From NCBI GenBank assembly GCA_902578815.1, contig CACHEI010000013.1, positions 1-54,672 of the forward strand: a DNA stretch of 54,672 nucleotides. The letters run 5' to 3'. Every line of letters starts with the position of its first letter. Positions within the stretch are counted from its first letter, which is position 1. The notes beneath the pieces were generated by a model that worked only from the letters and a program-made list of their open reading frames with translations, had not been told where the DNA came from and searched no databases. The DNA comes from an uncultured SAR116 cluster alpha proteobacterium. Lineage in GTDB: Bacteria; Pseudomonadota; Alphaproteobacteria; Puniceispirillales; Puniceispirillaceae. The translations under genes were made by a program, and so were the position numbers. Shown in pieces: positions 43,373 to 52,903 of this stretch.

Positions 43373-44715
43373 TGATGTCAGACAGTAAGGATAGCAGAGG
43401 CAGTGTTTCGGATCAGATTGTCCAGTTTGTCTGTGAATTTGACGGCGCGAGAATACCGGATAATGTGCGCCACGTCATGCGCTTATCCCTGATTGACTGG
43501 GTTGCGGTGGCGGTTGCTGGACGGAATGAACCGGTTGCGCGTATCCTGCAGAAAATTGGTGAAGATGAGCGTGGCAAGCCAGAGGCTTTTGTGATTGGGT
43601 GCTCCTGCATGCTGCCCGCTCGCATGGCTGCTAAGATTAATGGCACGCTATCCCATGCGCTTGACTATGATGATACACATTTCGACTCGATGGGACACGC
43701 CTCCGTGGCTGTGATTCCAGCGGCGCTGTCACTTGCTGATAAAATTTCCGTTCATCCCCAGGCATTTTTTGAGGCTGTTCTGATCGGTGTTGAGTTGGCC
43801 GTGCGGATTGGATCTTGGCTGGGCCGTTCTCATTATCATGCTGGGTTTCACACGACGGCGACGGCAGGCACCTTTGGCGCTGCGATGGCATCGGCGCGTA
43901 TCCTTGGCCTGTCATCCGACCAGACCAGACACGCACTTGGTATTGCCGCGTCGATGGCAAGCGGCATCAAGACGCAATTTGGCACAATGGGAAAGCCGCT
44001 GCATGCAGGACTCGCAGCGCATGCAGGTGTTGATGCCGCGCTTCTTGCCCATGACGGTTTTGTTGCAACGCATGAGGGTCTGGTAGGCGAGCAGGGTTTC
44101 TCCTCAACACATTACGGTGCTGGTGTCGCAGGTGCATTTGATGGCATGGGTCGTGATTTTGTCTTCGAGCATGTCAGCCATAAATATCACGCCTGTTGCC
44201 ACGGCATCCATGCAACTTTGGAGGCGTTGGCCATCCTGCGTGACAAAGTGTCCGTGCAACCAGAGGAGATTGCTGAATTGATAATCACTGTGCGTCCCCA
44301 ATATCTCAACGTTTGCAACATTGCGGCTCCTGTGACGGGGCTTGAAGCAAAGTTCAGCTATCGGTTGGTAGCTGCATTGTTCATGCATGGGTACGACACG
44401 GCGCGCATCGAAACCTACAATGACGGAATCTGTCAGGATGTGGACGTGCTGCGGCTACGTGATAAGGTTTTTGTTGCGACGGACATGGAAATTTCGGATG
44501 CGGCGGCGACGGTCGATCTAAAACTTGTGAATGGTGACACCCACAGCCAGTCATTCGATCTGACCGATCCAGTGCCACTTGCGGCGCGGGAAGTTCGTGT
44601 AATAGCGAAGGTGGCAAGTCTGATTGGTGCCGCCGAGGCGTCTTCACTCTGGCAGAAAGTTGGGTCGGGCGAGCAGTTGCCATCGCACTGGATCGCCGAC
44701 CAGTCATTTTCATAG
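43369..44715 (+). CDS. MmgE/PrpD family protein
   Basis: This 448-residue protein belongs to the family of 2-methylcitrate dehydratase and cis-aconitate decarboxylase. It has GTLSHALDYDDTHFDSMGHAS near residue 95, GFHTTATAGTFGAAMASARI near 155, GTMGKPLHAGLAAHAGVDAALLA near 200, and KYHACCHGIHATLEAL near 270. Start codons GTG, ATG and ATG follow one another at 43369-43377. It overlaps the CoA-transferase gene. No PrpB/PrpC neighbours exist, so methylcitrate metabolism is not indicated. Confidence 0.87.
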   Translation: MMMSDSKDSRGSVSDQIVQFVCEFDGARIPDNVRHVMRLSLIDWVAVAVAGRNEPVARILQKIGEDERGKPEAFVIGCSCMLPARMAAKINGTLSHALDYDDTHFDSMGHASVAVIPAALSLADKISVHPQAFFEAVLIGVELAVRIGSWLGRSHYHAGFHTTATAGTFGAAMASARILGLSSDQTRHALGIAASMASGIKTQFGTMGKPLHAGLAAHAGVDAALLAHDGFVATHEGLVGEQGFSSTHYGAGVAGAFDGMGRDFVFEHVSHKYHACCHGIHATLEALAILRDKVSVQPEEIAELIITVRPQYLNVCNIAAPVTGLEAKFSYRLVAALFMHGYDTARIETYNDGICQDVDVLRLRDKVFVATDMEISDAAATVDLKLVNGDTHSQSFDLTDPVPLAAREVRVIAKVASLIGAAEASSLWQKVGSGEQLPSHWIADQSFS

Positions 44716-45012
44716 CCAGCTAGATGATCTTGGAACGTTGTTTGCCAATTGGAATCATTTTGAGGGGTGGCGGTTTTGTTGTTCCATTGTCCCCAATTCT
44801 ATCTATGAAAAGGCGTCCTAAATTTTGGAACAAAGATATCCAATTGTGACCACTTTTATTCCTTGGACGCTATCAAGCCTGCTGTTTGGCTCACTGCATT
44901 GCGGTGATATGCCTGATTCCCTGTCTGCCCACCAGACGATCACAGATATTCTGGCTGGCCCCACGTCCAACCCCAATCACCCCGGCGCCTCTGCTGGCAA
45001 ATGTCGTGATAA
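44716..45012. other. Gap, possibly decayed 5' part of a SulP gene
   Basis: These 297 bp have no intact gene. Given the SulP-type STAS tail that follows, it may hold a degraded membrane part, but I could not follow it. Confidence 0.3.
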
Positions 45013-45480
45013 TTGAGGTTGTCCTTGGCCTCGATGTTGATGTGCCGCGTGATGGTGATCTTGTGGGCCCTCGTTTATGCCTGGAACGCTGCCAAGCGTT
45101 TTCGCGCCACCACTCGCCAATTTGTGATCGAGAATGGGTCGATTGTCTATGATATTTCCTGCCCTCTGTTTTTCGGCTTGGCTGATGGTTTTTGGGAATT
45201 GTTTGACTTGGGCAACAATCCCACAATTGTCATCAAAGATTTGGTGGGAACGCGCATTGATGATCAGTTAGCTTTTCAGGCGATTTTGGACGTTGCTGCA
45301 AAATATCATGGGGTTGAAAATCGTGTGATGCTGCGGCGCCTCAGTTCGGATTGTCATCGATTGCTGTTACGTTCCGGCCAGTTGATCATCGATAGTGATG
45401 ACGACCCGGATTACAAACTTGCGGTGTTCACCTTGGTGTTTTTGGCTGAAAACACTGAAGTCTCCATGCCAAAAGCATGA
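45013..45480 (+). pseudogene. C-terminal (STAS) fragment of a SulP-family anion transporter
   Basis: The frame has a final membrane helix (VMVILWALVYAWNAAKRF) followed by a STAS-like domain: NGSIVYDISCPLFFGLADGF, WELFDLGNNPTIVIKDLVGT, and LRRLSSDCHRLLLRSGQLI. This order is that of the C-terminal 130-150 residues of bacterial SulP permeases (YEIYGPLFFGS, DLSDSRVxDxSAIEAI, HLSPDCxxLLxKAGDLI). The ten or more upstream helices are missing. It starts only with TTG/ATG codons that have no SD. It is read as a truncated relic. Confidence 0.65.
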
Positions 45481-45589
45481 TTAAGAGATTTACTATGAAG
45501 ATGCTGTGGTGAAAGCACAGAATATTGTTATGATTGAGCCTGTGGCGATTAGAGGCGCTTTTATTCATTGTTCACCATGAGGTTCAAAA

Positions 45590-46666
45590 ATGGCCAAAAA
45601 TCGATTCAACATTGCGGTAATCGCTGGTGATGGCATCGGCACTGAAGTAATGCCTGAGGGGCTACGCTCTCTTTCTGCCGCTGCTGCAAAGTTTGATATC
45701 AACCTTCATTTTGATCACTTTGATTTTGCCAGCTATGACTACTACACAAGATATGGTGACATGCTTCCCGAAGACTGGCGGGCACAGATTGGTGACCATG
45801 ATGCGATCTTCTTTGGTGCGGTTGGCCTGCCGGACAAGATACCTGACCACATTTCCCTGTGGGGGTCGTTGCTGAAATTTCGCCGAGAATTCGATCAATA
45901 TATCAATCTTAGACCGGTCCGTCTGCTTTCCGGTGTGCCGTCTCCGCTTGCCGACCGTCAGCCTGGCGAAATTGATTTCATGATTGTCAGGGAAAATACT
46001 GAGGGTGAATATTCTTCCATTGGCGGAAAAATGTTTGCCGGTGCCGAGCGTGAGATTGTGGTGCAGGAAACGGTGATGAGTCGTATTGGTGTTGACCGTG
46101 TCTTGCGATTTGCCTTTGAGCTGGCGCAAAACCGGCCAAAAAAACATCTTACATCCGCAACGAAGTCAAATGGTATTTCGATTACCATGCCCTATTGGGA
46201 TGAGCGTGTTGAGGAAATGGCCCTCTCTTATCCTAATATCACATGGGACAAATTTCACATTGATATTCTAACTGCACATTTTGTCCAGCATCCCGACTGG
46301 TTTGATGTGGTTGTTGCCTCGAACCTGTTCGGTGACATTCTTTCAGACCTCGGGTCTGCCTGCACCGGTACAATTGGCGTTGCACCATCTGGCAACATTA
46401 ATCCCGAAGGAGTTTTCCCCTCGTTGTTTGAGCCAGTTCACGGGTCAGCGCCGGATATAGCTGGCAGGGGAATCGCCAATCCTGTGGGTCAAATCTGGGC
46501 TGGCGCAATGATGCTAGAACATTTTGGCTGTACCGACGCGGCAAATTGCATAACCGATGCTATCGGTACCGCCCTTGGTGAGCAGGGACTGCGAACGCCT
46601 GATCTTGGTGGCACAGCCAGCACAGTGACATGCGGCAGCGCCATTGCCGAAATTATTGCTGGTTGA
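45590..46666 (+). CDS. Tartrate / D-malate dehydrogenase family protein
   Basis: This 358-residue NAD-dependent decarboxylating dehydrogenase of the isocitrate/isopropylmalate family has IAVIAGDGIGTEVMPE, LLKFRREFDQYINLRPVR, IVRENTEGEYSSIGG (the NTEGEYSS form typical of tartrate/D-malate enzymes), ATKSNGIS, NLFGDILSDLGSA and FEPVHGSAPDIAG. It would oxidise D-malate, tartrate or a related 2-hydroxy acid. GAGG precedes the ATG. Its end is 2 bp from the convergent binding-protein gene. Confidence 0.88.
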   Translation: MAKNRFNIAVIAGDGIGTEVMPEGLRSLSAAAAKFDINLHFDHFDFASYDYYTRYGDMLPEDWRAQIGDHDAIFFGAVGLPDKIPDHISLWGSLLKFRREFDQYINLRPVRLLSGVPSPLADRQPGEIDFMIVRENTEGEYSSIGGKMFAGAEREIVVQETVMSRIGVDRVLRFAFELAQNRPKKHLTSATKSNGISITMPYWDERVEEMALSYPNITWDKFHIDILTAHFVQHPDWFDVVVASNLFGDILSDLGSACTGTIGVAPSGNINPEGVFPSLFEPVHGSAPDIAGRGIANPVGQIWAGAMMLEHFGCTDAANCITDAIGTALGEQGLRTPDLGGTASTVTCGSAIAEIIAG

Positions 46667-46668
46667 GT

Positions 46669-47706
46669 TTACCATCCAACGCGATCAATAATCATCTGCG
46701 CCTGAGGTGCCAGTTCCGCCAGCCTACCGATGGGCAATCTGTCTTTTTTGAAATCACCCCATATTTTAAGTTCGGGCGCGATAGGAGTGGCTGGGTTGAC
46801 TGGATATTCATAATTGATTTTGCCATAAAGCATCTGTGCTTCCTCCGACACTAGAAACTCGAGGAGTTTAATGGCATTTGATTTGTTTTTTGAATGCAGC
46901 GTCACGCCACCACCGCTAATATTTACATGGGCGCCGCGTTCATCTGCACCCTGATTTCCAAAGACGATGTTGATAGCATTTGCCCAGTCACGCTGTGCCA
47001 TTTTGTCTGATTTCAGCATTTTTCCGTAGTAATAATGATTCATAATGGCAATATCACACTCACCCTGAAAGATGGCTTTTGCCTGCGCCCGATCATTTCC
47101 TTGCGGACGACGGGCAAAATTTGCCACAACACCGCGGGCCCAAGCTTCGGCCTTCGCCTCACCATGCGTTGCGATAATTGATGCGACAAGCGCCCGATTA
47201 TAGACGTGGGATCCCGGTCTAGAGCAGATACGTCCTTTCCATTTTGGGTCAGCCAGATCCTCATATTTGTTGATTTCACCTTTTTGAACGCGCTCTTTTG
47301 AAACCCCGATTACGCGACTTCGCACTGACAAGCCATACCAAAAGCCTTCCTTATCTCGCAGATGCTCTGGAATTTTGTCGTTCAAGATTTGTGACTCAAC
47401 TTTGGCAAAAAGGCCCTTTTCTGCGTAGACACTCAGGCGAGCAATATCGACTGTCAACACAACATCGGCGGGGCTATTGGCACCTTCTTGCTGCAAGCGT
47501 TGGGCAAGACCTTTTGAGGCAAAAACTACATTTGTTTTGATCCCTGTTTTCGCAGTAAAAGCGTCAAGAAATGGGTTTATTAGAAAGGCTTGCCTATGAG
47601 AATAAATATTTACTTCTGCAGAGAGAGCAAGAGAAGAATTGAAAATCATCAGCGTTAAGAGCGCATATTTGATTGTGCGGACATATTGTTCAATTTTGAA
47701 ATTCAT
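46669..47706 (-). CDS. Iron(III)-type ABC transporter substrate-binding protein
   Basis: This 345-residue periplasmic protein has a signal peptide (YALLTLMIFNSSLALSAE) and a mature start VNIYSHRQAFLINPFLDAFT typical of FbpA/FutA iron-binding proteins. The tyrosine ligands are likely in NHYYYGKML (Y-Y) with other residues of FbpA type. A Fur-like box lies 58 bp upstream. No permease or ATPase gene is adjacent, so partners must be elsewhere. Confidence 0.87.
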   Translation of the reverse strand: MNFKIEQYVRTIKYALLTLMIFNSSLALSAEVNIYSHRQAFLINPFLDAFTAKTGIKTNVVFASKGLAQRLQQEGANSPADVVLTVDIARLSVYAEKGLFAKVESQILNDKIPEHLRDKEGFWYGLSVRSRVIGVSKERVQKGEINKYEDLADPKWKGRICSRPGSHVYNRALVASIIATHGEAKAEAWARGVVANFARRPQGNDRAQAKAIFQGECDIAIMNHYYYGKMLKSDKMAQRDWANAINIVFGNQGADERGAHVNISGGGVTLHSKNKSNAIKLLEFLVSEEAQMLYGKINYEYPVNPATPIAPELKIWGDFKKDRLPIGRLAELAPQAQMIIDRVGW

Positions 47707-47763
47707 TGTCGATCAAACCTTACAAACATTAGCCAAAGAAAAAATGTAACACAAAAATTTGCG

Positions 47764-47782
47764 AATGAGAACAATTCTCAAT
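47764..47782. promoter_or_regulatory. Fur-like box upstream of the iron-binding protein gene
   Basis: AATGAGAACAATTCTCAAT has an inverted repeat TGAGAA-CAA-TTCTCA and closely resembles the canonical Fur box built on TGAGAATNATTCTCA. It lies 58-76 bp before the start of the FbpA-like gene. Control by iron (Fur, or possibly an Irr/RirA-type substitute) is inferred. Confidence 0.65.
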
Positions 47783-48000
47783 AGGAATAATAGTTTAGTC
47801 ATAGACTCAGCTAGGTACATCGCCTCTGATGGTGACTTTTCGACCCTATCTCTCGGTGGGCCAATCATCCCATATCGCCCTGTGCATGCAGCAGCGGGTG
47901 TCCCAAAAAGCCATGTCTTAGACAGACCAGCGAAATCTAATTTGGTATTTAATGCGCTTTTGGTGTTCCCATAAGAAGTTCAAAAGGCATCGACTCTCCC

Positions 48001-48649
48001 TTTCTGTTGGCTCATTGATTTTTTAGTGAATGTCCGATTAATGAATCACGCCTTCCTACCAGTTTGGGGATGTGTTCGAACCACAGGATGATTTGCTTGT
48101 GGATAGGTTTTATTTTTATCGTCTACTACCCACTCCGCGTAACGGCCTCGATAAAAGTGTTCAGACTCATATTTTGCGGTTAGCCCATCCAAAAATCTTT
48201 TGAAATCGGGTGTAGGGTCTCATACGCGTCATACGTATTAATGAACATTTTATCACCGCCGCATTCTGGTAAAATATGGATTTGTAACATTGTCCCCAAA
48301 GACGGTTCTTCATCGCATGAAACATACGAATGCCAGTGCTCTCCATTTGCTACTTTGGAGTTTTTGTTGGCATGGATTTCGAAGATTTCTGGGTGGCCTC
48401 CCATCGTTGGCGTGGCGGGATGAGAATCCAAGTGACCAAATTTTTTGCCAATAGCCACATGCTCTGATGGAGGGATCTCTGTTTGTTCCTAAAAAAACAG
48501 AACTTGGTGTTTTTTGAATGCTCGATTTATTTCAGAAAACTCAGCATCTGAAATACCGCCAGAAATGTCTACGCGTCGAATTTCAGCACCAAGTTTTGGG
48601 ACAAAAGCGTTTCACGAATGTGTTGATAATCACTTGGTTCATCGTCCAT
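48001..48649 (-). pseudogene. Decayed TauD/TfdA-family dioxygenase
   Basis: The gene can be followed across several frames: KLGAEIRRVDISGGISDAEF, then HQVLFF, a TAG (48489-48491) where Arg is usual, EQTEIPPSEHVAIGKKFGHL, GHPEIFEIH, EHWHSYVSCDEEPSLG, GGDKMFINTYDAYETL; after a frameshift near 48185, GLTAKYESEHFYRGRY and ANHPVVRTHPQTGRKA, then a TGA (48046-48048) and FINRTF. The iron-binding H-x-D has become H-x-Y (WHSY). The C-terminal end is missing. At least two stops, one frameshift and a lost ligand show it is dead. Confidence 0.85.
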
Positions 48650-48661
48650 TTTACCCAACCT

Positions 48662-49966
48662 TTAATAGAGAGACCCAGTCATTAGTTGTCTAAGCTTAAA
48701 AGCTTTACACGTTCCATCTAACTCAACATCGCTTAATTTTACTATCCCGTTTTTGGGTATATCCTTAATCAACCTAACACCCTTAGCCAGGCCAACCGGT
48801 AAAGCATTCATTGCAACTGAGTTTTTGGCAGAGCATAATTTTCCCCAAACTGTGTATCCACCCTCACCATCGAGAATTTCACCAGCCTTAAGTGGGCGTT
48901 TGGCTGTTGCCACAACATCGCCATTGAAGGCTTTATTGCTGCCTGTAGCTTTGCCAAGAAGTGCGGCCGACAAGATGGAGATATTTAGTTCAAGGCCAAT
49001 CAGGTGAAACGGTTTATACATCGCCGAGAAACGGCCGGTCTCGTCCGTGTTCATGCCATATTGCCGAAAACAAGAGGCGGTATAGTCGGTTGGCGCTTCG
49101 AGGACTACATAGACACCCCAGCGCAAATCTTTGAAAACAGGTCTTCCATCACGCTCAAGCGAAGATACTACCTCCACCATTCCGCTGGCTTTTAGCTGTC
49201 CCCCAATTGCGCGTGGCCGTAACACTTGCGCCAGATCATCCATCCCTGCAGGGGGAAACAGCAATCCATCTTCAGGCACAGCAAGGCCGGTTGCATTGGC
49301 AACTGCGGCCATCTCTAGTGCTGACTTTGTGCCGTCAAGAAAGGAGTTGAACATTTGACTATTCATTCCGGCTGCAGTGGCCTGCTCAGCTGTAATCCCA
49401 TAGTGATCCCAGACCGTATCGGGGGTGGAGGCATGATACGAGGGCAGAAACTTGGTGCCTTTGCCCGCTGCTACCACATGAAAGCCATTGCTGCGTGCCC
49501 ATTCAACCAATTCACAAGTCAGTGCTGGTTGATCACCATAGGCCAGAGAATAAACAACGCCCGCCGCTGCGGCTTCCTGCGCCAGCTTAGCACCAGCCAA
49601 AACGTCAGCTTCAACATTGACCATAACGATATGAATGCCATTGCGGATGGCGGCCTGTGCGTGGACGACACCAATTTTAGGATCTCCTGTGGCTTCGACC
49701 AGAACATCCACCTTATCGGACGTCATAATCATCATGGCATCGTCAACGAACTTTGTTCTAGATATCAACTCGTCAGACCAGCCAACATTAGTGCAGCTCT
49801 TTTTAGCCCTCACTGGATCGAGATCGGCAATAACGCTCACTTCAAGTCCAGCAGTTGTCGGCACTTGGGCCAGAAACATTGACCCGAATTTGCCGGCTCC
49901 GATCAGACCGACCCGGACTGGATTTTCGGTATTACAGCGAGAACGTAATTCATCAAATAAAAACAT
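48662..49966 (-). CDS. SAF-domain NAD(P)-binding oxidoreductase
   Basis: This protein of about 434 residues has an N-terminal Rossmann motif VRVGLIGAGKFGSMFLAQV, a homoserine-dehydrogenase-like VLVEATGDPKIGVVHAQAAI and a C-terminal SAF domain (AKRPLKAGEILDGEGGYTVWG). Such proteins occur widely in alphaproteobacteria and have been mislabelled as flagellar FlgA because of the SAF domain. The reaction is unknown; sugar-acid or homoserine-like substrates are possible. The ATG at 49966 is chosen; a TTG two codons upstream is possible. It is divergent from the HpaB-type gene. Confidence 0.75.
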   Translation of the reverse strand: MFLFDELRSRCNTENPVRVGLIGAGKFGSMFLAQVPTTAGLEVSVIADLDPVRAKKSCTNVGWSDELISRTKFVDDAMMIMTSDKVDVLVEATGDPKIGVVHAQAAIRNGIHIVMVNVEADVLAGAKLAQEAAAAGVVYSLAYGDQPALTCELVEWARSNGFHVVAAGKGTKFLPSYHASTPDTVWDHYGITAEQATAAGMNSQMFNSFLDGTKSALEMAAVANATGLAVPEDGLLFPPAGMDDLAQVLRPRAIGGQLKASGMVEVVSSLERDGRPVFKDLRWGVYVVLEAPTDYTASCFRQYGMNTDETGRFSAMYKPFHLIGLELNISILSAALLGKATGSNKAFNGDVVATAKRPLKAGEILDGEGGYTVWGKLCSAKNSVAMNALPVGLAKGVRLIKDIPKNGIVKLSDVELDGTCKAFKLRQLMTGSLY

Positions 49967-50239
49967 GGGCAAATACTCGCAGTTTTAAGGGTAGTTTTCT
50001 TTGGGCAGAAATTTCCTTGAGTTTGAAAATTTAGGGCTATGACTTCACTGAGCAGAATTGACCGACCTCAAGGTAATAAATTCACTCTTATCTGCTAATT
50101 AGAATAAACCGAATCAATGCTATTTAAAAAACTACTTACCGAAGAAATTGGGTATGGTGCAACCTTCTGTAGGAGCAATGATTAGCCATTCTTCTTATGT
50201 GTCACGAATGTCAATACCCCCTAGATGTAGGAGAAAAAA
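49967..50239. promoter_or_regulatory. Divergent promoter region
   Basis: 273 AT-rich bp between the SAF-domain gene and the HpaB-type gene. Only the SD sequence TAGGAG upstream of the ATG at 50240 can be named. Confidence 0.4.
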
Positions 50240-51778
50240 ATGATCCGCACAGGTGAGCAATATAAGGATAGTGTTCGCGATAATCGTGAAGTTTATATGA
50301 ACGGAGAACGGGTTAAGGATGTTACGAAACATCCGATGTTTAAACCAATAGTTGACGTGCGAGCCCGTGTATTCGACATGCAGCATGAGGCCGAGACAGC
50401 GCACGTGATGACTGTGGAGCAAAATGGTAAAATAAATGCTGTTGGAAACGCTCTGCCATACACCGAGCAGGATTGGTGGAGTAAACGCCGTGCCACAGAT
50501 ACCGTCATGGAGGATGTCGGTGGAGTGGTTACGCGTGTTGGTGATGAGACTGTTGGTGAAATGTGGTCTCTGTTTGATGGGCAGGATGTTTTGAATGAGG
50601 TAGATCCTCAGTTTTCGAGAAACATCCAAACGCACATTAATCGTGTTCTAACTGAGGATCCTTTTCATGTTTCCGCAAATACTGATCCAAAGGGTGATCG
50701 CTCTAAGGCACCACAGGATCAGGATCCCGATATGCTTTTGCATGTGGTCAAGGAAACTGATGAGGGCATAGTCGTGCGTGGCGCTAAATTCGAAACAGCG
50801 GCCGCTTATGCTAATCAAGCCTTTACAAAACCCACAATTGCCAACTGGGGTGATGCTGCATTGTCAGATTATGCGGTCGGGTTTATTTGCGATCTAAGTT
50901 CGCCAAACCTTAAATTCATTTGTCGTGGAGGGTTTGCAGGAGCTGGTGGTGGCTGTCCGCGTGCTAATCAAAAAGATTATCCGTTAGCCAATAAATTTGA
51001 TGAAGTCGACACCATGGTCATTTTTGACAACGTTTTGGTGCCATGGGAAAATGTATTGTTTTACAGACATACAAAGGCGGCGGCTTTCATCCGGTCCACT
51101 CTACATCGCTATTCCGCTTTTGCCTATGTGCAGCGTACTTTGAAGATGGCTGATATGATGATCGGTGCGGCTTTGTTTAATGCACGCCAGACAGGTCTGG
51201 AAAAGCAACCAGCTGTTCAGGAAAAACTGTCGACACTTGCGGTATGGCGTGAGGGTATTAATGCACATCTCACGGCTGCCATCACGTTGGGTGAAACGTC
51301 ACCTGCCGGTTTGATGATGCCTAACCAGTCATTGCTTTACACTGGCCGATGTGCCGCACTGAACCAATTAAATGAAATGATGCACATCACGCGCGAACTT
51401 TGTGGTGGACAGATTTGTGTTACACCAAATTTGGCGACTTTTACCGCGCCTGAGACAAAGCCGTGGATGGACAAGTATTACACTATTAATGATGAATGGT
51501 GTGCGGATGATCGACGCAAATTGTTAGCCTATGCGCGTGACCTACTTAACTCTGATTACGCCGGTCATCGCCTAACGTTTCAACTATTTGCCCAGAGCGC
51601 ACCGTTCGCCCAAATGAGTGCAGTTTATCGCAATTTTGACTGGGAAGCGACTTTGGATTTCGTCCAAAAATCTGCCGATCTTTCAAACAATGTTAGAGAG
51701 AGTAGCAGGTGTGACGGGGGTGATCCTGCAATCCAGAAATGGTTCGCTAAAGCCGAACAACTCAGGGCGGCGGAATAG
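50240..51778 (+). CDS. HpaB-family FADH2-dependent monooxygenase
   Basis: This 512-residue protein resembles the large component of 4-hydroxyphenylacetate 3-monooxygenase. It starts with the family pattern MIRTGEQYKDSVRDNREVYMNGERV, has FDEVDTMVIFDNVLVPWENVLFYR near residue 255, HRYSAFAYVQRTLKMADMMIGAA near 290, and LCGGQICVTPNL near 390. It hydroxylates aromatic or similar substrates with FADH2 from a separate flavin reductase (HpaC-like), which is not in the window. TAGGAG lies 8 bases before the ATG. The substrate is not predictable. Confidence 0.88.
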   Translation: MIRTGEQYKDSVRDNREVYMNGERVKDVTKHPMFKPIVDVRARVFDMQHEAETAHVMTVEQNGKINAVGNALPYTEQDWWSKRRATDTVMEDVGGVVTRVGDETVGEMWSLFDGQDVLNEVDPQFSRNIQTHINRVLTEDPFHVSANTDPKGDRSKAPQDQDPDMLLHVVKETDEGIVVRGAKFETAAAYANQAFTKPTIANWGDAALSDYAVGFICDLSSPNLKFICRGGFAGAGGGCPRANQKDYPLANKFDEVDTMVIFDNVLVPWENVLFYRHTKAAAFIRSTLHRYSAFAYVQRTLKMADMMIGAALFNARQTGLEKQPAVQEKLSTLAVWREGINAHLTAAITLGETSPAGLMMPNQSLLYTGRCAALNQLNEMMHITRELCGGQICVTPNLATFTAPETKPWMDKYYTINDEWCADDRRKLLAYARDLLNSDYAGHRLTFQLFAQSAPFAQMSAVYRNFDWEATLDFVQKSADLSNNVRESSRCDGGDPAIQKWFAKAEQLRAAE

Positions 51779-52903
51779 ATTATAGCGAATCATAATGCGA
51801 GATTTCAACCCAGCGTTTAACCCAAGGAGGACCACTTAGCTAATGATAAGGAATAGCAAAACCTACTGATTTGGGAAAAGAGCCAGGTGGTATCATCGGT
51901 TATTAAAGCAGTACCATGTAAACCAGCAAGAAGAGTGGGTTTGCCTGTTTCATTAATTTCATTAGTTTCTGCAGCCGGGCTTTACTTACGGTTGCTAGTT
52001 TGTATACAGAAGCTAATCCATGCCAACCAACTGCCTGCAAATGCTTCGCGTATAAAACATTTATTCAGGCAAGAAGTTAATCACTGGTGAATTAGGTAGC
52101 TTGCATGACAGGTCAAACAAACCATTACCTGCATCGTAAGGCTACCGTATATCCATTCTACAGGCGTTTGCTAAAGCCAACGATTGCTAATTATTCAAAG
52201 CCCTGTATGGTCCGCGTGCGTAACAACCATTGCGATTGCTTTGTGTGCGTACCAAACTCGCGACAGAATTTCGTGCATTACCATCGGCGGTGAAGCGTCT
52301 CATAGATTGAAGAATTTGCTCATTAACAAAACTTTTGACCGAGTGACGAACTTTTGCGCAGGTGCGCCGTTTTGCAGCATGCCGCTAGCGGGTTGACCGG
52401 GACAAATACTCTTATGCCGATCCAGGAAGACCGTTTTTAAGGTCAATCTAACGATCTGAAGAATTGTTGTTGGTTTAAGTTAGAAAGGTTGTCAGATAAA
52501 TTTAGTCTGAAATACAGTCACAGCGATCGGATTTTCTGCAGGAGTTTGAACCTCTGTGCCTAAGATTGTGGCCATTCCATTTTTGTCTGTAAGTCAGACA
52601 CAAAGAGAAATGTAATCTCAGAGAATTAAACGACCAAAAAACTTATTTGTATTGCTAGCGGCCGCAAATGGGTAGGGCCGTTGTGCAAAATTGCGATGGC
52701 AATGCAAAATCCTCAATCGCCTTTATTATAACTTTCTCTCTTAAAATACAATACTACAATGCAGTATAATAGTATGCAATAATCCCGATTTAAAGCTAAG
52801 GATTGCGTCAAACAGGGAATAATTAAAGTTTGCTGTTAGCGTTTGAGCTTTGTCCACCTAAAAAAAATTTTTGTTACCTAGCTGGTATTCAGGGACATAA
52901 CTG
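51779..52903. other. 1.1-kb AT-rich gap without recognised gene
   Basis: Only short frames occur (for example 51887-52090 and 52105-52293); none has a recognisable motif or SD. The stretch is more AT-rich than the flanking operon and contains ATTA/TATA-rich segments at 52730-52800. It may be a relic of inserted DNA. No tRNA, CRISPR or clear repeat was seen. Confidence 0.4.

Noticed and set aside
43369..44715. 2-methylcitrate dehydratase PrpD of propionate metabolism
   Set aside because: PrpB and PrpC are absent and the neighbours are a CoA-transferase, hydratase and lyase; only the MmgE/PrpD family call is safe.
47759..47974. 71-codon plus-strand frame between the iron-binding protein and the TauD relic
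   Set aside because: It starts inside the Fur-like box and has no SD or recognised domain; the segment DGDFSTLSLGGPIIPYRP looks protein-like, but support is too thin.
48662..49966. Flagellar FlgA
   Set aside because: The SAF domain alone causes this label; the N-terminal Rossmann and homoserine-dehydrogenase-like part shows a cytoplasmic oxidoreductase.
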